From Streptomyces tardus (GTDB taxonomy: Bacteria; Actinomycetota; Actinomycetes; Streptomycetales; Streptomycetaceae), in assembly GCF_018101125.2 (NCBI RefSeq), contig NZ_JAELVF020000005.1, forward strand, positions 54,098-118,097: a stretch of DNA of 64,000 bases, given 5' to 3'. Under the pieces are notes generated by a model. That model made no database searches and was not told the DNA's origin. It was given only the letters and a program-made list of their open reading frames with translations. Within the stretch, counting starts at the first letter, position 1; each line of letters starts with the position of its first letter. The position numbers and the translations under genes were made by a program. Positions 1-38,400 of this stretch are shown here, one piece after another.

Positions 1-11
1 GGCGTGGTCAT
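1..11 (-). CDS. start of the next polyketide synthase (partial)
   Basis: Only the first codons (ATG ACC ACG) of a minus-strand gene lie in the window. Reading in the gene direction, the stop TGA of the large synthase (22-24) is followed by CGGAGCCAAC and then ATG at 11-9. That places a good GGAG ribosome site five bases ahead of the start. The 10-base gap implies co-transcription with the upstream synthase. In nystatin and amphotericin clusters the gene in this position is nysJ/amphJ (modules 15-17). That identity is inferred from order alone, because no domain is visible. Confidence 0.6.
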
Positions 12-21
12 GTTGGCTCCG

Positions 22-28614
<28,593 letters not shown>

Positions 28615-28785
28615 ATCAACGCAACCCATCTGGGAGAAGACCGGCGGACGGCTGGTGGTTCGGCGTGGGCACCTGGAGCCGGGGGTGACCTCGGCCGGCC
28701 CGGGCCGCTTCGCCGGGGCACCCGCCATGGGCGCGTGCCGTGCACACGGTTCCGCAGATCATGGGCTCAGTCTGCGACGCTCCGT

Positions 28786-28801
28786 CTTTGGAAATCCCTA
28801 G
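28786..28801. promoter_or_regulatory. candidate PAS-LuxR (PimM/AmphRIV-type) operator ahead of the PKS
   Basis: CTTTGGAAATCCCTAG matches the polyene PAS-LuxR consensus CTVGGGAWWTCCCBAG at 14 of 16 positions. It lies about 172 bp upstream of the synthase start, in the 218-bp stretch between the dehydratase hairpin and the PKS. In pimaricin, nystatin and amphotericin clusters such sites overlap the -35 region of activated genes. No convincing -10/-35 pair could be fixed, so the promoter itself is not placed. Confidence 0.6.
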
Positions 28802-28832
28802 TCTGTGACGACAGTTCGGGCAGGCCCGGACG

Positions 28833-28870
28833 CGAGGAGGCCCGCACACGGCCGTGTGCGGACCTCCTCG
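28833..28870 (-). terminator. long hairpin after the GDP-mannose dehydratase
   Basis: Two 19-base arms, CGAGGAGGCCCGCACACGG and CCGTGTGCGGACCTCCTCG, pair perfectly except for one G-T pair. The hairpin begins 28 bases beyond the dehydratase stop. There is no T tract, as is usual for actinomycete terminators. It should separate dehydratase transcription from the synthase, which then needs its own promoter. Confidence 0.7.
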
Positions 28871-28898
28871 GAAGCGGATGCGGATGCCGTACGGGCTC

Positions 28899-29933
28899 CT
28901 ACCAGCTGACGGTGGACAGCAGACGGCTGTAGTCGCGCTCGCGAGACGCCTGCTGCAGGTCGGACTCGACCATCATGCGCATGAGTTCCTCGAAGTCGAC
29001 CTCGGGCTCCCAGCCGAGCTCCCGGCGGGCCGCGGAGGGATCAGCGCACAGGGTCTCGACCTCGGCCGGGCGAACCAGGTCGGGGTCGACGACCACATGC
29101 TCCTCCCAGTCGAGACCGACGTGGTCGAAGGCGATACGGGCCGCGTCCTTGACGCTGTGCATGGCGCCGGTGCCCACCACGTAGTCGCCGGGCTCGTCCT
29201 GCTGGAGCATCAGGTGCATGGCGCGCACATAGTCGCCGGCGAAACCCCAGTCGCGCTGGGCGTCGAGGTTGCCGAGGCTCAGCTTGTCCTGCATGCCGAG
29301 CTTGATCAGGGCGACCGCCAGGGAGATCTTGCGGGTCACGAACTCGGCGCCCCGGCGCGGGGACTCGTGGTTGAACAGGATGCCGGAGACTCCGTACATC
29401 CCGTACGACTCGCGGTAGTTGCGGGTGATGTAGTGGCCGAAGGTCTTCGCCACTCCGTAGGGGCTGCGCGGGTGCAGGAAGGTGGTCTCCCGCTGCGGGC
29501 TCTCCGCCACCTGCCCGAACATCTCGGAGGACGACGCCTGGTAGAAGCGGATCTGGCCGCCTCCGGTGCTGCCGGTGGACTTGCTGAGGCCCGACACGAT
29601 GCGGACCGCCTCCAGCATGCGCAGCACGCCGGTGCCGTTCACCTCGGTGACCAGTTCGGGCTGCTGCCAGGACATCGGCACGAACGAGACGGCGCCCAGG
29701 TTGTAGACCTCGTCGGGCTGGACCAGGTCCACCGCCGACACCAGGCTGCCCTGGTCCATCAGGTCGCCGTCCACGAAGGACAGGCCGGGGATCAGTCTGG
29801 CTATCCGGTCCTTCCGGGGGTTCGCCTGCCCCCGGCACAGCCCCCAGACCTGGTAGCCCTGGCCCAGCAGGTGTTCGGCCAGGTACGAGCCGTCCTGTCC
29901 GGTGATTCCGGTGATCAGTGCACGCTTGGACAT
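28899..29933 (-). CDS. nysDIII: GDP-mannose 4,6-dehydratase (mycosamine pathway)
   Basis: This 344-residue extended short-chain dehydrogenase is predicted to convert GDP-mannose to GDP-4-keto-6-deoxymannose. That is the first dedicated step toward the mycosamine sugar of polyene macrolides. The NAD(P) motif TGITGQDGSYL starts at residue 8. Also visible are the Ser/Thr-rich substrate loop (ASSSEMFG), the catalytic SPYGVAK, the family motif LFNHESPRRG and NLDAQRDWGFAGDYV. Length and motifs are normal for the family. The start at 29933 has a strong AGAGGGA ribosome site. It lies immediately upstream of the NysI-type synthase, as nysDIII and amphDIII do in their clusters. A housekeeping gmd would have the same motifs, so the assignment to mycosamine rests on context. 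Confidence 0.92.
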   Translation of the reverse strand: MSKRALITGITGQDGSYLAEHLLGQGYQVWGLCRGQANPRKDRIARLIPGLSFVDGDLMDQGSLVSAVDLVQPDEVYNLGAVSFVPMSWQQPELVTEVNGTGVLRMLEAVRIVSGLSKSTGSTGGGQIRFYQASSSEMFGQVAESPQRETTFLHPRSPYGVAKTFGHYITRNYRESYGMYGVSGILFNHESPRRGAEFVTRKISLAVALIKLGMQDKLSLGNLDAQRDWGFAGDYVRAMHLMLQQDEPGDYVVGTGAMHSVKDAARIAFDHVGLDWEEHVVVDPDLVRPAEVETLCADPSAARRELGWEPEVDFEELMRMMVESDLQQASRERDYSRLLSTVSW

Positions 29934-30614
29934 CTTCCCTCTTTCCACCGCCACGGTGAGGACCGGTTGGGCGGGAGCCCGCACCCGCGGGGCGGACCGA
30001 TCGACACCCAGCGCGTGCTGTCGTGCCCGGGCCGGCGGCCAGAGCAGCGTCCATCGCAGAAGCACGAGACGCCTGACTGCGCTCACGAGCCGTCCTCGTC
30101 GCGCCATGCAAGCACGGGCAGAGCTAAGGAATTTGCGAGTATTTCGCGCCGCGGGAATTTCTTTCGGACCGGCTCCGCCCGGGCGACATGCAGCCCACAT
30201 CACCCTTTTGGGACGACGCGTCACCCCGTCCTTCGTGCCCGCAGCCCCGGCCGGACCGACGCCCCTCCCCCGTGGTCCGGCGTTCAAGGGCAGCTGCACA
30301 CCCCTCGGACCCACCGCACCGCCCAACCTCCGAGCCGCAGCCCGGACTTCGCGGTCCGAGCCAGTGCCCCCGACCGCGCCACCCCTCACCGTCCGGCGGG
30401 CATCCCCTGTGCACTCCTCCGCGGCCCCAGCCACCGCGACCTGCGTCCACGCTCTCCGACCTGCCGCTGTACGGCCGTTGTCGCTTCTGGACCACCCGGT
30501 GTCAGTGTCACCGTCTAGGATTTCCTCCGGGGAATTCAGCCGGGCTGCCTGGGCCGCGCCAGCAGGATCGCGACCGGTACGCACGGACATGAGCTGACAC
30601 GGGGCGGGAGCCGC
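29934..30614. other. intergenic region between polyene cluster and BREX
   Basis: This 681-bp region is divergent between the dehydratase (minus) and pglW (plus). I see no supported gene in it. An AT-richer patch at about 30124-30168 carries the candidate PAS-LuxR box. Near pglW, TAGGAT at 30516-30521 could be a -10 element, but no good -35 sits at proper spacing. It marks the outer edge of the polyene cluster. The transporter genes (nysG/nysH) found beside nysDIII in the nystatin cluster are absent here. Confidence 0.6.
30124..30139. promoter_or_regulatory. weaker candidate PAS-LuxR operator upstream of the dehydratase
   Basis: CTAAGGAATTTGCGAG agrees with CTVGGGAWWTCCCBAG at 13 of 16 positions. 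It lies about 190 bp upstream of the dehydratase start. A second, poorer resemblance (core GGGAATTTC) follows about 25 bp further along. The position and the pairing with the site ahead of the synthase make it plausible, but the match is imperfect in the right half. Confidence 0.4.
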
Positions 30615-33600
30615 ATGAGGGATGGCCGGTGGACGACGGTCACCGAGTCCGAGTTCGAGCACGAGCGCCGCGGTCTTGAGGCGATCCGCAGGCTCCTTCC
30701 GGACGAAGAGCCTTGGCGTGCCTGGTCGAACTTCACCTTCACGGCGAACAGCGGGCACGTCCGCGAGATCGACCTCATGGTCACCGCGCCGGCCGGTGTC
30801 TTCCTCGTCGAGTTGAAGGACTGGCACGGGTCGGTGAGCGGCGCCGGTAAGAGCTGGGTGCAGAGGACACCCGGCGGCACCAATCGCCGGCACGGCAATC
30901 CGCTGCACCTGACCAACCAGAAGGCCAAGGAGCTGGCGGGCCTCATCGGGAACGTCGTGGGGCGTGGTCCCGGGCGGCCCAGGATCTGGGTGGGTGAGGC
31001 GGTCTGCTTCACCGACGACAAGTTCCGGGTGGATCTGGCGGGCGCCGACCTCAACGGCATCTTCAAGATCAGGCAGTTGGTCGAGATGCTCGCTGTTCCG
31101 CCGGAGGACACCCGGGGGCAGGTGACCGCGGCGATCGCGCGCCAGGTCGACGGCGCCCTCAAGCAGCTCGGCATCGCGCCCATCCGCCGTCAGCACGAGG
31201 CGGGGTCGTACCTCCTGGAGACGAAGGCGTTCGACTCCGGCCCCACCTGGGCCGACTACCTGGGGCGTCACACTCAGTTGGACGACTCGGCGCGAGTGCG
31301 GGTCTTCCTCAGCGAGCGGGGCGCTTCGGACGCGGAGCGCGCTTCGGTGGAGAGGGCCGCCGCGCGTGAGGCCACGGTGCTCAGCCGGTTTCGGCATCAG
31401 GGCGCCGTCCAGCTCAAGAGCTATCTGCCGTCGGGGCATCCCGCGGGCCCGACGATCCTCTTCGACTACCACCCGGAGACTCAAAGGCTCGACGACTACC
31501 TGGCGGAGCACGGCGAGCGCCTCGACCTGTCCGGCCGTCTCGCGCTGGTCCGCCAGCTCGCCGAGACGCTCCGTTCCGCGCACTCCAAGCGGCTTCATCA
31601 CCGCACGCTGTCGGCGCACGCGGTGCACGTGATCCCGCGCAACCGCGGTCCGCGCGGGCAGGAGCTGGGCGAGGAGCAGCGCTGGCTGAGCCCCTGGCTG
31701 CAGATCGCGGACTGGCAGATCGCTTCCGGGCACAGCGCCAGCCGGGGCAGGCCGCTGACGCTGGCCGCCTCCCGTCTGTCCGGTCTGCACGTCTCCGAGC
31801 AGGCCGACCCGTATCTCGCTCCCGAGCTGCGGGTCCCCAAGGCGGACCCGGTCCAGCTCGATGTGTACGGGCTCGGCGTTCTCACCTATCTCCTCATCAC
31901 CGGGCAGGCGCCGGGTGCGACGCAGAGCGAGGTCCTGTCCCGTCTGGAGGCGGGCGAGAAGCTCGCCCCCAGCGCGCTGGTGGACGGCCTCAACTCCGAC
32001 CTCGACGAGCTGGTGGAGGCGTCCACCGCCTACGACCCGAACCGCCGCCTCTCCACGATCGACGACTTCCTGGAGATGCTGGAGTTCGTCGAGGAGGCGT
32101 TCGCGGAGCAGGCCGCGTCCCTCGGCGGCACCGCGGACGGAGATCCGCCTTCCGGCGCTTCCTCGGGCCGGGAAGCGGGCGGAGAGCCGGAGAAGGACCC
32201 GCTGGAAGCCGTGGCCGGTGATCTGTTCGCCGGGCGCTGGGAGATCGTGCGCCGTCTCGGTACGGGCTCGACCTCGCGCGCGTTCCTGGTCCGTGACCTG
32301 GCCGGTGAGCCGCGTCGCAGCGGGAGTCTGCCGGTGGCGGTGCTCAAGGTCGCGCTCAGCGAGGCGAAGCACGTGGTGCTCGACCGGGAGGCCGATGTCC
32401 TGGGCCGAATCCACCGGGATTCGAGCATCATCGCGCTGTACGAGCGGGAGCCGCTGACCCTCGCGGGCCGCAGGGTGCTCGCCCTGGAGTACGTGGGCGA
32501 CAATCGCGCGCTGGACACGGGGGGCACGGGCAAGGCCGCACGCAGGCGGGAGGACACCGTCGCCCGCCAGCTGCAGGACTACGGCCGGCTGCGCATGGAC
32601 CAGTTGGAGAGGTACGGGCAATACCTGTTCGGCGCGGTGGAGCACCTGGAGGCCGAGGGCATCTGGCACCGGGACCTGAAGCCGGACAACATCGCCATTC
32701 GGATCCGGCCCAACGGCACCCGCCAGCTCGTGATGATCGACTTCTCGCTCGCCGGTTATCCGGCGAAGGAGATCGAGGCAGGCACCGAGGGCTATCTCGA
32801 CCCGTTCGTCGGGATCATCACGCGCGGTTCGTACGACGGCCACGCCGAGCGGTACGCGCTGGCGGTCACGCTGCACGAGATGGCCTCCCGCGAGCTGCCC
32901 CGCTGGGGCGACGGATCGGTCACGCCCCGGCAGACCGATCCGAAGGAGTGGCCGTACCCGCAGCTCGCCTCCGACGCCTTCGACGACCCGGTGCGCGAGG
33001 GCCTGGTGGCCTTCTTCCACAAGGCCCTGGCCCGGGACGTGAAGAACCGCTTCCCGGATCTGAAGCCGATGGAGCGCGCCTGGAACGCGATCTTCCTGGA
33101 CGCCCAGCGGACGACAGCGCCGAGTTCCGGGCACGGCAACAAGGCGGTGGCGGTGGAGAGCGCCGCGCCGGAGATCGGCCAGGGCGACGACGACACCTCG
33201 GCCGAGGCGATCCGCGACGAGCAGGCGGAGCGGGCCGACCGTTCCACCCCGTTGTCGGTGGCCGGCCTGACTCTCGCGGCGCAGTCCCAGCTCTTCGGCC
33301 TGGGCCTGAACACCGTGGGGGACGTCCTGGACTACTCGGTGCGCAAGTTCCTGACCGCGCCGGGCATGGGCGCCCGGACCCGCACGGAGATCCAGAACCG
33401 GCAGAAGCAGTGGAACCTGCGACTCGGCAGGACGCCGGTGCCGATGAGCAAGGAGGCGCTCAAGGCCGCCCGCGAGGAGGTCACCGAGCTGGAGAAGGCC
33501 GCCGCCGAAGCGGTCGCCGCCGGCGGCGACACCGGCCCTGAGGTGCTGCGCGCGCTGAGCCTGGACGCCCTTGCCTCCCGTCTGGTCCCGCGCCCCTCGG

Positions 33601-35294
33601 GCGGCAGCGCCCGTTCCAACGAGAAGGAACGCGAGGCCGTCCGGCTGCTGCTCCGGCTTCCCGACGAGAACGGCGAGCTGCCCGAGGGTCTGCCCTGGGT
33701 CCGGCAGACGGACGTCGCCAAGGCCCTTGACCTCACGGTGGGCCGCATCCCGCAGATCGTGAAGAAGTCGCGCGAGCGCTGGTACAACGATCCCGCGCTG
33801 GGGCTGCTGAGCGAGCAGGTGATCGAGCTGGTCGCCGAGCGCGGCCGGGTCGCGCCGGTGCTCGAACTCGCCGACGCACTGCTCCCCCTGCGCGGCAGCG
33901 AGGTCCCCAAGCGGCGGGACCGGCGTGCGCTGGCGCTGTCGCTGCTGCGTGCGGTGGTGGAGCGCGAGCAGTTCCGGGAGCAGTACGAGCAGACGCCGCC
34001 GCGGTTCCGCTACTTCCACGCCCGGCTGCCCAAGGGTGCCGACCCGGTGCTCGGACTGATCGTCATCGACGTCCGCGACGGACAGGACAGCGCAGGCGGT
34101 TCGGACGGGGCGGACACCCCGAGCCTGCCGGCCCTCCGGGAGTACGCCCTCAAGCTGGGCACGCAGGCGGACGAACTGGCGGGCCTGGAATCCCTGCCGA
34201 CGGCGAGCACGGTCCTCACCAGGCTGGCCGCGGTGCGGCAGCCGCCGGGGGTGCTCGGCTGGGACGAGCGTCGGACGGCCGAGATCGCGGTCGCGGCTTC
34301 CCCCGGGGCCGCGCTCACACCCCGTCTGGAGATCTATCCGCGCGATCTGGACCTCGTGCGCGCACTGCGGATCACCCAGGCCGGTGTGGTCGCCGAGCAG
34401 CCGGGTCTTGAGGAGGAGCGCCAACTGGGGCTCACTGTCCGCGCCCTGCACAAGCGGGTCGCGACCCGCTTCCCCGAACTGGGCGCCGATCCCCTTCTCC
34501 CCCGCGAACTGCCGGGCGGCAGCGCGCTGGTGCGGTTGCTGAAGCAGGCCGGTTTCGAGCTGAAGCTGGCGACCCGCTACGACAAGGTCCTCCGGCTCGT
34601 CCCGGACCGGCCCGCCGGGGCGTTCACCAGCGGTCTGACGTCCGCGAGTTGGGGTGTCACGGCCTCTGCGGCGCGGCGGTCCGCGCCGACGCAGTACGAC
34701 GCGGACGCGGCGGTCGCGGCGGCGGTGAAGGCCGAGCAGCGGCTCGGGCACTCGGCGGGGCAGGACGGGTTCCGGGTCCTGACCGTGCCGCAGCAGGGCG
34801 CGGAGACGGCGGTACGGCGACTGGCCGCTCCGCCGTACGGGGCAGCGGTCGTCTCGCTGACCAAGCTGTTCCTGGCCGAGCTGCGCGGCGTGATCGCCGA
34901 GGCGGCGAAGCCGACCTGGGAGACCGTCCTCAAGGCGGACGCCGCCGAGCCGGGCTCGCCGCTTCACCAGCGGTTGCGGGTCCGTACGGACAAGGCGTGG
35001 GGGCGCGTCGAGCCGCTCCTTCGCGAGCGTCTGGCGGCCACGGGCGGCGGCCCGCTGCTCCTCACCGACACGGCGGCGCTCGCCCGCTACGACGCGTTCG
35101 ACCTCCTGGGCCGGCTCGCGGAGGAGTCCCGGCAGGGCGGCAGCCCGCTGTGGCTGCTCGTCGCCCAGTCCGACCCGGCCCGCGCGCCGAGGCTGGCCGG
35201 CCGGAGCGTTCCCTACCAGGCCGCGTTCGACGAGTGGATCGTCGTGCCGGACGCGTGGGTGGCGCGCAGACACCTCGCGCCGGACGCCGTCTGA
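30615..35294 (+). CDS. pglW: BREX type 2 protein kinase PglW
   Basis: This 1,559-residue cytoplasmic protein is the regulatory kinase of the Pgl/BREX type 2 phage-defence system. Residues about 12-125 form a NERD domain (WSNFTFTANSGHVREIDLMV). Residues about 200-500 look like a pseudokinase: the catalytic loop reads HHRTLSAHAV and the DFG position reads ADWQIA. A second, intact Ser/Thr kinase follows: Gly loop GTGSTS near 549, HRDLKPDN at 685 and DFS after it. Downstream, near 890-935, is a helix-hairpin-helix-like stretch (LFGLGLNTVGDVLDYSVRK). After that come a probable HTH (DVAKALDLTVGRIPQIVKKS) and a C-terminal domain of unknown role. ATG at 30615 has GGGAG upstream. It is followed after 106 bp by pglX. 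In S. coelicolor, pglW lies next to pglX in the same way. Confidence 0.93.
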   Translation: MRDGRWTTVTESEFEHERRGLEAIRRLLPDEEPWRAWSNFTFTANSGHVREIDLMVTAPAGVFLVELKDWHGSVSGAGKSWVQRTPGGTNRRHGNPLHLTNQKAKELAGLIGNVVGRGPGRPRIWVGEAVCFTDDKFRVDLAGADLNGIFKIRQLVEMLAVPPEDTRGQVTAAIARQVDGALKQLGIAPIRRQHEAGSYLLETKAFDSGPTWADYLGRHTQLDDSARVRVFLSERGASDAERASVERAAAREATVLSRFRHQGAVQLKSYLPSGHPAGPTILFDYHPETQRLDDYLAEHGERLDLSGRLALVRQLAETLRSAHSKRLHHRTLSAHAVHVIPRNRGPRGQELGEEQRWLSPWLQIADWQIASGHSASRGRPLTLAASRLSGLHVSEQADPYLAPELRVPKADPVQLDVYGLGVLTYLLITGQAPGATQSEVLSRLEAGEKLAPSALVDGLNSDLDELVEASTAYDPNRRLSTIDDFLEMLEFVEEAFAEQAASLGGTADGDPPSGASSGREAGGEPEKDPLEAVAGDLFAGRWEIVRRLGTGSTSRAFLVRDLAGEPRRSGSLPVAVLKVALSEAKHVVLDREADVLGRIHRDSSIIALYEREPLTLAGRRVLALEYVGDNRALDTGGTGKAARRREDTVARQLQDYGRLRMDQLERYGQYLFGAVEHLEAEGIWHRDLKPDNIAIRIRPNGTRQLVMIDFSLAGYPAKEIEAGTEGYLDPFVGIITRGSYDGHAERYALAVTLHEMASRELPRWGDGSVTPRQTDPKEWPYPQLASDAFDDPVREGLVAFFHKALARDVKNRFPDLKPMERAWNAIFLDAQRTTAPSSGHGNKAVAVESAAPEIGQGDDDTSAEAIRDEQAERADRSTPLSVAGLTLAAQSQLFGLGLNTVGDVLDYSVRKFLTAPGMGARTRTEIQNRQKQWNLRLGRTPVPMSKEALKAAREEVTELEKAAAEAVAAGGDTGPEVLRALSLDALASRLVPRPSGGSARSNEKEREAVRLLLRLPDENGELPEGLPWVRQTDVAKALDLTVGRIPQIVKKSRERWYNDPALGLLSEQVIELVAERGRVAPVLELADALLPLRGSEVPKRRDRRALALSLLRAVVEREQFREQYEQTPPRFRYFHARLPKGADPVLGLIVIDVRDGQDSAGGSDGADTPSLPALREYALKLGTQADELAGLESLPTASTVLTRLAAVRQPPGVLGWDERRTAEIAVAASPGAALTPRLEIYPRDLDLVRALRITQAGVVAEQPGLEEERQLGLTVRALHKRVATRFPELGADPLLPRELPGGSALVRLLKQAGFELKLATRYDKVLRLVPDRPAGAFTSGLTSASWGVTASAARRSAPTQYDADAAVAAAVKAEQRLGHSAGQDGFRVLTVPQQGAETAVRRLAAPPYGAAVVSLTKLFLAELRGVIAEAAKPTWETVLKADAAEPGSPLHQRLRVRTDKAWGRVEPLLRERLAATGGGPLLLTDTAALARYDAFDLLGRLAEESRQGGSPLWLLVAQSDPARAPRLAGRSVPYQAAFDEWIVVPDAWVARRHLAPDAV

Positions 35295-35400
35295 CGGCCG
35301 GTGTGCGGGCGGCGGGCCGTTGGTCCGCCTCGCACACTTCTCGCCTCGCATTCCCCTCGCCTTTGGGCACACCTCTTAGTCACCACCTCAGGAGCAGTCC

Positions 35401-38400
35401 GTGATCGACCGCAAGAGCCTCCTCCGCGATCTGCAGAAGCAGGTCAAGGCGGCAGAGACCGACCTCGACGCGCAGGTCAAGGCCGTTCCCGAGGTCGGGG
35501 AGCGACTGCGCGGCGAGTACGACCAGGCGAAGAAGCTGGGGCGTACGGCGGCGACTTGGAACAGTTGGCTCGGGGAGCGGGTCACGCAGGTCGCGGTGGC
35601 GTGGGTGCTCGGCACGGTCTTCGTGCGGTTCAGCGAGGACAATCGGCTGATCGCGCAGCCGTACATCACGGCGCCGGACGTGGCGGGGCGGGAGGTCGCC
35701 CAGGCGCGGTACGAGGAGTACATGGCGAAGGACGCCGATCCGACGTATCGCGGGTGGCTGGAGGCCGCGTTCGAGGAGTTGGGCGCGGGGCAGGCGGGAC
35801 GGCTGCTGTTCGACCGGGACCACAATCCGCTGTACCAGATTCCGCTGTCGCACGACGGGGCGGGAGCGCTGCTGGCGTTCTGGCGGGAGCAGAAGTCGGT
35901 GGACGCTGAGGCGGAGGCGGAGGGTTCGGAGGACGGCTCTGGCGGCGGCAGCGCGTCGGTGCTGGTGCACGACTTCACGGACCCGCTGAGCGAGGACGGC
36001 ACGGAGGGGTGGGACACCCGGTTCCTGGGCGACCTGTACCAGGACCTGAGCGAGGCGGCACGGAAGACGTACGCGCTGCTCCAAACCCCGGAGTTTGTCG
36101 AGGAGTTCATCCTCGACCGGACGATGACGCCGGCGGTGCGGGAGTTCGGCTTCGAAGAACTGAAGATGATCGACCCGACGTGCGGGTCGGGGCACTTCGT
36201 ACTGGGCACGTTCCGTCGCCTGGTGCGGATGTGGGGCGAGGAGCGGCCGGAGGTCGGCCCGTACGAGCGGGTGCGGGCCGCGCTGGAGTCGGTGCACGGG
36301 GTGGACCTGAACCCGTTCGCGGTGGCGGTGGCACGGTTCCGGCTGCTCGTCGCGGCGATGGCGGCAAGCGGAATGCGGACGTTCGCGGCGGCGCGGGAGT
36401 ACGAGTGGCCGATCCAGCTGGCGGTGGGTGACTCGCTGCTGCCGACGGAGCACCAACAGGAGGGTCTATTCGGGGACGAAGGGCTAGAGGGAGCTGACAA
36501 CGGTCCAGAATCGGGTGATACCGAGACCCCGTACTACGCACTAAGCACTGAGGACGTTCTTGACCACCCGGAACTCCTTTACAAGGGCAGCTTCCATGTG
36601 GTGGTCGGCAACCCGCCGTACATCACGGTCAAGGATAAGACGCTGAACGAGCGTTACCGCAGGCTGTACAAAGCCTGCTCCGGCAAGTACGCACTGTCGG
36701 TCCCTTTCGCCCAGCGTTTCTTCGAACTCGCCAAGCAGGGCGACAAGAAGACCGGACGCGGCTACGGCATGGTCGGCCAGATCACGGCGAACTCCTTCAT
36801 GAAACGCGAGTTCGGAACAACCCTGATCGAGACCTACTTCCGCGACCAAGTCGAGCTCACGGAGGTAATCGATACTTCGGGGGCCTTTATCCCGGGGCAC
36901 GGCACGCCAACAGTGATTCTTGTAGGGCGATCGAGGGACCACAGAGGGACTCGCCAGACCACGATCCGTACCGTACGCGGCGTTCAGGGCGAACCTTCGG
37001 CTCCAGAACACGCCCAGTGCGGGCTGGTCTGGCAGGCGATCATGGAACATATTGACCGGCCCGGGAGCACAGGGCGATGGGTAACGGTGGATGACTTGGA
37101 GCGGGTTCATCATTTCAGCACTCACCCCTGGGTGCTGACTGATGGAGGAATCGAAATGATCTCCACAATGACGGAGAGCTCCAAAAGCAAACTGAGCTCC
37201 ATCGCATCATCTGTTGGAATCACGAGCTTCACCCTCGAGGACGACTTGTACCTCCTCCCTACCCGCAGTGCACAGCGTCACAGAATCCCTCGTGCATTTC
37301 AGCGCCCCATGGTGACAGGTGACCTACTGCGTGACTGGAGTGGCGCCGATTTCGAGACCACACTATTCCCCTATTCCGACGATTTCTCCGCCATCGACGT
37401 GGAAGATTTCCCATCCCTCTACCACCATATGTGGCCGTGTCGCACCGTGATCTCGCGGAATCTAATGTTTGGCGGCAGGACCAAGGTTGAGTCTGGTCTG
37501 CGATGGTCAGAATTTGGCCGCTTGGCCAGCGGTAAACTTCGGGTTCCCATGTCAATCACTTTTGCCGAGGTGGCCACACATAACCACTTCGTACTAGATC
37601 GAGGCGGGAAGGTGTTCAAGCAAACTGCTCCTGTAATAAAATTGAGGAGTGAGGCTACCGAGAATGATCACCTGTCCCTCCTTGGGCTGCTAAACAGCTC
37701 TACCGCCGGATTGTGGCTCAAAATGGTGTGCCACGACAAGGGAATCCGCGGCGAGGGTGGAGGGTTCACCAGCAATGACTGGGAGCGGTTTTACCAGTTC
37801 AACGGATCGAACGTCCAAGATTTTCCCCTGCCCGGCGAGAACCCCACTGCCCTCGCCTCCCAACTCGACGCCCTCTCACAGCTTTACGCGACAAATCTCG
37901 CCGCCGAAGCCGTCCCCACCGCCTCCACCCTCCGTGAAGCCCAGACCCGCTACAGCTCCACACGTGCCCGCATGATCGCCCTCCAGGAAGAACTCGACTG
38001 GCAGGTCTACTCCCTCTACAACCTGCACTCCGAGGACCTGCGCCTGCCCGACTCTGACGCCGTCCCCGAACTTGCCCTCGGCGAACGGGCCTTCGAGATC
38101 GTGCTCGCGCGCCGGGTCGAGGCCGGTGAGGCCAGCAGTGAGTGGTTCAAGCGGCATGGCTCCACTCCCATTACCGAGATTCCGGCCCACTGGCCCGACG
38201 ACTACCGCGCCCTCGTGCAGAAGCGGATCGGCGTGATCGAGTCGAACCGGGCCATCGGCATGATTGAGCGTCCCGAGTACAAGCGGCGCTGGGCCACCGA
38301 GGGGTGGGACTCGATGCGTCAGAAGGCGCTGAAGTCCTGGTTGCTCGACCGGATCGAGGACCGCTCGTACTGGTTCGACGCGAACGGCAACCCCACCGTC

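Noticed and set aside
30148..30163. A further resemblance to the PAS-LuxR operator (core GGGAATTTC)
   Set aside because: Only about 11 of 16 positions agree, which is too weak beside the two better sites.
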